Assembly: GCA_007128045.1 (NCBI GenBank)
Contig: SKYG01000061.1
Coordinates: 1 to 9,264 of the forward strand
DNA: 9,264 bases
Direction: 5' to 3'
Source: Bacteroidales bacterium
GTDB taxonomy: Bacteria; Bacteroidota; Bacteroidia; Bacteroidales; UBA7960
Shown here: positions 7,149 through 9,264 of the stretch, in pieces
How the letters are laid out: every line of letters starts with the position of its first letter
How positions within the stretch are numbered: the first letter of the stretch is position 1
The notes under the pieces: generated by a model
What the model was told of the DNA's origin: nothing
What the model saw: the letters and a program-made list of their open reading frames with translations, nothing else
Databases searched by the model: none
Made by a program: the position numbers and the translations under genes

Positions 7149-7187
7149 ATTTATTTTGAGTGAATGAAATGATTATTTTCGTAAACC

Positions 7188-7832
7188 ATGATAGATACAT
7201 ACCGTCATAAAGGATTGCGAAAAAAACTAGTCGAGGATATCCGGTCAAAGGGCATTCGTGATGAAGATGTTTTGGCCGCTATAGAGAAGATCCCGCGCCA
7301 CCTGTTTCTCGACTCTTCATTTGTTGAGTTTGCTTACCAGGACAAGCCTTTCCCGATCGGCTCGGGGCAAACCATCAGTCAACCATACACTGTTGCCTTT
7401 CAAACTGAATTGCTGGAGGTAAAAAAAGGGGATAAGGTGTTGGAAATTGGTACCGGGAGCGGATACCAGGCATGCGTTCTTATTGAAATGGGAGCCAGGG
7501 TGTTTAGCGTTGAACGACACCATGCCCTATTTGTCAGAACGAAAGAGTTGCTTGCCAGGCTGCAGTATTCTCCCAGGCTTTTTTATGGTGATGGGTACAA
7601 AGGCTTACCTGCATTTGAACCCTTCGATAAGGTATTGGTTACCGCTGCTGCACCAACGATTCCGGAAGCACTGAAGCAGCAATTAAAACCCGGCGGTATG
7701 CTGGTTGTCCCTGTTGGCAAAGGACAAACACAAACCATGAAACGGCTTACAAAAAAAGAGGAAGATATCTTTATAGAGGAGGACTTTGGCTACTTCCGGT
7801 TTGTGCCCATGCTGCATGATAAAGCCCGGTAA
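7188..7832 (+). CDS. pcm: Protein-L-isoaspartate O-methyltransferase
   Basis: Pcm transfers a methyl group from S-adenosylmethionine to isoaspartyl residues in aged proteins, starting their repair in the cytoplasm. The 214-residue product is close to the family's usual length (E. coli 208). The family signature GSGQTISQP is at 58-66, the SAM-binding motif VLEIGTGSGYQ at 84-94, an acidic Glu109 at the end of the next strand (VFSVER), VTAAAPTIPE at 151-160 and LKPGGMLVVPVG at 166-177. The ATG at 7188 begins a typical N-terminus (KLVEDIRSKGI, then IPRHLF). The gene is divergent from the oxidoreductase gene, 74 bases away. Its TAA stop (7830-7832) abuts the heptamer repeat region, and only the last few residues (about HDKAR) could derive from repeat expansion. 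No close operon partner is present. Confidence 0.95.
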   Translation: MIDTYRHKGLRKKLVEDIRSKGIRDEDVLAAIEKIPRHLFLDSSFVEFAYQDKPFPIGSGQTISQPYTVAFQTELLEVKKGDKVLEIGTGSGYQACVLIEMGARVFSVERHHALFVRTKELLARLQYSPRLFYGDGYKGLPAFEPFDKVLVTAAAPTIPEALKQQLKPGGMLVVPVGKGQTQTMKRLTKKEEDIFIEEDFGYFRFVPMLHDKAR

Positions 7833-7950
7833 CCCGCGACATAGCACTGAGTGATGAGCGCTGAGCCCTGAAAAATGAGCGCTGACCTGGCAATCCTTAA
7901 CCTTCGACTCGCAACCCGTAACCCGCAACCTGGCAACCCTCAATCTGTAG
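7831..7950. repeat. Degenerate 7-bp tandem repeat in the pcm/permease gap
   Basis: From 7831 the sequence divides into 14 consecutive 7-base units up to 7928, then one 8-base unit (7929-7936) and two more 7-base units to 7950. Position 6 of the unit is A in 12 of the first 14 units. Units in the first half mostly end in TGAG, TGAA or TGAC (for example CACTGAG at 7845 and CGCTGAG at 7859). Units in the second half end in CAA or TAA (CTCGCAA at 7908, CCCGTAA at 7915, CCCGCAA at 7922). ATGAGCGCTGA occurs twice exactly, at 7854 and 7875, three units apart. GTAACCCGC occurs at 7829, over the pcm stop codon, and again at 7918. The period is not a multiple of three and stops are frequent, so the block is non-coding. 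Confidence 0.75.
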
Positions 7951-7980
7951 GGTATCTCTCGCTTCGCTCGAGATGACAGG
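7951..7980. repeat. REP-like hairpin motif
   Basis: Inverted repeats TCTCG (7957-7961) and CGAGA (7969-7973) enclose a 7-base loop, CTTCGCT. An alternative pairing is ATCTC (7954-7958) with GAGAT (7970-7974). The wording resembles short dispersed palindromic elements ending in GAGATGACAGG that I recall from intergenic regions of Bacteroidetes and other genomes. That resemblance is from memory. No T-tract follows, so it is not a standard terminator, although it lies between two convergent genes and could slow or end transcription both ways. Confidence 0.5.
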
Positions 7981-7990
7981 TGCTATGTAA

Positions 7991-8011
7991 CTTCTCAACT
8001 CGCAACACGGA
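7991..8011. repeat. Second short heptamer block next to the permease stop codon
   Basis: After the hairpin motif the CAA-type units resume: CTTCTCAA (7991-7998, 8 bases), CTCGCAA (7999-8005, identical to the unit at 7908) and a degenerate CACGGAT that runs one base into the stop codon of the permease gene. The hairpin motif therefore appears to sit inside, or to have been inserted into, one larger heptamer tract. Confidence 0.5.
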
Positions 8012-9244
8012 TTAGACGGATGTTCTGTCGAGGGCTTCCTTCAATCCGTTACCAACGAGCATAAAGGCCAGTACCATCATCATGATCATTATTCCTGGCA
8101 GAAATGCCAGAAAGCCTTTATCGAGTATGATGAAGCCATAGTGATCCCGGATCATGGTTCCCCAGGATGGCATCGGAGGCTGAACACCTATCCCAAGAAA
8201 ACTCAGGCCTGCTTCTATGAGTATGGCGGAGGCAAAATTGGCGGCAGAGATGACAATCACCGGCCCCATAATGTTAGGTAGTATATGTCTGCCTATGATG
8301 CGCAGGTCTGAGAAACCAAGAGCCCTGGCTGCCTCCACATATTCCTTTTCCCTGACACTGATGATCTGTCCCCTTACCACCCTGGCCACCTCTACCCACA
8401 TGGTGAGGCCCACCGCCAGGAATACCTGCCAGAACCCTTTCCCAATGGCAAATGTAATGGCAATGACCAGGAGCAGTGTTGGAATTGACCATACCACATT
8501 GATTAGCCACACGATAAAGTTGTCAGCACGACCCCTGTAGTAGCCTGCAATACTTCCAAGGGTGATACCAATGATCAGGGAGATGAAGACGGCTATAAAA
8601 CCTACCGACAATGATACGCGCATGCCGATGACAAGCTGGCTTACCATGTCGCGGCCAAAGCGGTCGGTGCCCAGCAGGAATGTTTGTTGTTTTATATGGT
8701 ATCTCTGTACCTCGTCGATCATGCCGGCCACTGAACGGATATAGGTATTCCCTTCGATGTCATTGATCAGCAGGCTGTCTGTTGTGTTCAGCCGTACCGG
8801 TTTGTGATCATGTGGGATGGCGTATATCACATCCCATACAGGAATACCTGTTGTCAGTCCTGGATACCCTTCCTGTCCTGAAAAAACTTCGTAGTATACT
8901 GAATCGGCTGCAAACCAGTGGGATTGAATGGGCGTTTGGCCATGTGCAGGTTGTCTGCCACGGAGCAGTGTGCCCAAAAGAGTGTGCTTTGGCTGTTCAG
9001 CATTGTGGCGTATCAGTAGCATGTCGACCGTAAAGCCCGGCTTTCTGGTAGCGATTTCCAGATTCTGCTGGTTGGCAAAAGGACTGGAGTCTGGTGTGAT
9101 AAGATACCCGGCAACAGAGACCAGCACAGACATGCATATCCATATCAGTCCGGCCATGGCAACAGGGTTTTTGTTAAACCTTTGCCATGTCTGAGCGCTA
9201 AGAGACCCTCTAATAGTAGACTGTTTGCTTCTTAATTGGAACAT
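8012..9244 (-). CDS. OppC/DppC-type peptide ABC transporter permease
   Basis: This is the second permease subunit of a peptide (or nickel/oligopeptide-like) ABC transporter in the cytoplasmic membrane. It would pair with an OppB-type permease, two ATPases and a binding protein, none of which are in the window. The 410 residues have one N-terminal helix (about 28-50), a large non-cytoplasmic segment (about 51-190), then the conserved LGTDRFGRDM (191-200). About five helices follow (207-235, 245-267, 268-290, 324-350, 376-400). The EAA loop that docks on the ATPase is EAARALGFSDLRIIGRHILP at 304-323, and SFLGIGVQPPMPSWG (348-362) is typical of OppC. The segment of about 140 residues after the first helix is long compared with E. 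coli DppC, but I believe it is common in Bacteroidetes. The start is the ATG at 9244, with AGGA about 6 bases upstream. The substrate is unknown. Confidence 0.93.
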   Translation of the reverse strand: MFQLRSKQSTIRGSLSAQTWQRFNKNPVAMAGLIWICMSVLVSVAGYLITPDSSPFANQQNLEIATRKPGFTVDMLLIRHNAEQPKHTLLGTLLRGRQPAHGQTPIQSHWFAADSVYYEVFSGQEGYPGLTTGIPVWDVIYAIPHDHKPVRLNTTDSLLINDIEGNTYIRSVAGMIDEVQRYHIKQQTFLLGTDRFGRDMVSQLVIGMRVSLSVGFIAVFISLIIGITLGSIAGYYRGRADNFIVWLINVVWSIPTLLLVIAITFAIGKGFWQVFLAVGLTMWVEVARVVRGQIISVREKEYVEAARALGFSDLRIIGRHILPNIMGPVIVISAANFASAILIEAGLSFLGIGVQPPMPSWGTMIRDHYGFIILDKGFLAFLPGIMIMMMVLAFMLVGNGLKEALDRTSV

Positions 9245-9264
9245 ACCATCCTAAAAAATGCAAA

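Noticed and set aside
7151..7180. Promoter boxes for pcm (TTATTTTG at 7151 and TTATTTTC at 7173)
   Set aside because: Each departs from TAnnTTTG and neither has a -33 partner at the normal distance, so no call was made.
7114..7248. 45-residue N-terminal extension of the oxidoreductase reading frame
   Set aside because: It would overlap the start of pcm on the other strand, includes the promoter-like TACTTTTG box, and precedes a methionine placed exactly at the Rossmann first strand, so the start at 7113 is preferred.
7831..8011. CRISPR array or origin-type iterons
   Set aside because: The repeat unit is 7 bases with no separate spacers, there are no cas or rep genes in the window, and the units are too degenerate for iterons.
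8217..8540. Plus-strand open frame of 107 codons antisense to the permease gene
   Set aside because: The real permease motifs are on the other strand, and the composition (Met/Thr/Ala-rich) is that of an antisense shadow.
9245..9264. Minus-strand TTTGCA at the right edge as the end of a -7 box for the permease gene
   Set aside because: It is suggestive in position, but the TAnn half lies outside the window and cannot be verified.

Overview
The window looks like a chromosomal segment of a Bacteroidetes (Bacteroidota) bacterium, probably near the Bacteroidales. Four things point there: promoter-like TAnnTTTG boxes, no clear Shine-Dalgarno sites ahead of most genes, a DUF4294 protein (a family I know only from this phylum), and the protein sequences of trigger factor, ClpX and the peptide-type ABC permease. 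The assignment rests on recognition, not on a search.

Layout. At the left edge (1-65) the last 20 codons of a sensor histidine kinase-like gene run into a tRNA-Leu(TAG) gene at 90-171, which is followed by an intrinsic terminator candidate. A compact plus-strand protein quality-control block follows: tig (310-1749), clpP (1756-2448) and clpX (2477-3721). A secreted or envelope DUF4294 protein (3834-4538) comes next. It converges on a minus-strand pair: a Gfo/Idh/MocA oxidoreductase (7113-6130) and, downstream of it, a polyprenyl-phosphate sugar-1-phosphate transferase (5989-4565). These two suggest cell-surface glycan or lipid A-related sugar chemistry. The oxidoreductase is divergent from pcm (7188-7832), a protein repair methyltransferase. 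pcm converges on a complete OppC/DppC-type permease gene (9244-8012, minus strand).

How they fit together. Trigger factor folds nascent chains and ClpXP unfolds and degrades proteins, in the familiar tig-clpP-clpX order. Pcm repairs isoaspartyl damage, so it is related in theme but transcribed separately. The other genes concern the envelope.

The least ordinary part is the 179-bp gap between pcm and the permease gene. It is almost entirely a degenerate 7-bp-period repeat plus a hairpin-forming REP-like motif, and it reaches the stop codons of both flanking genes. No phage, IS, CRISPR or defence genes are visible, and every coding gene except the edge fragment looks intact.
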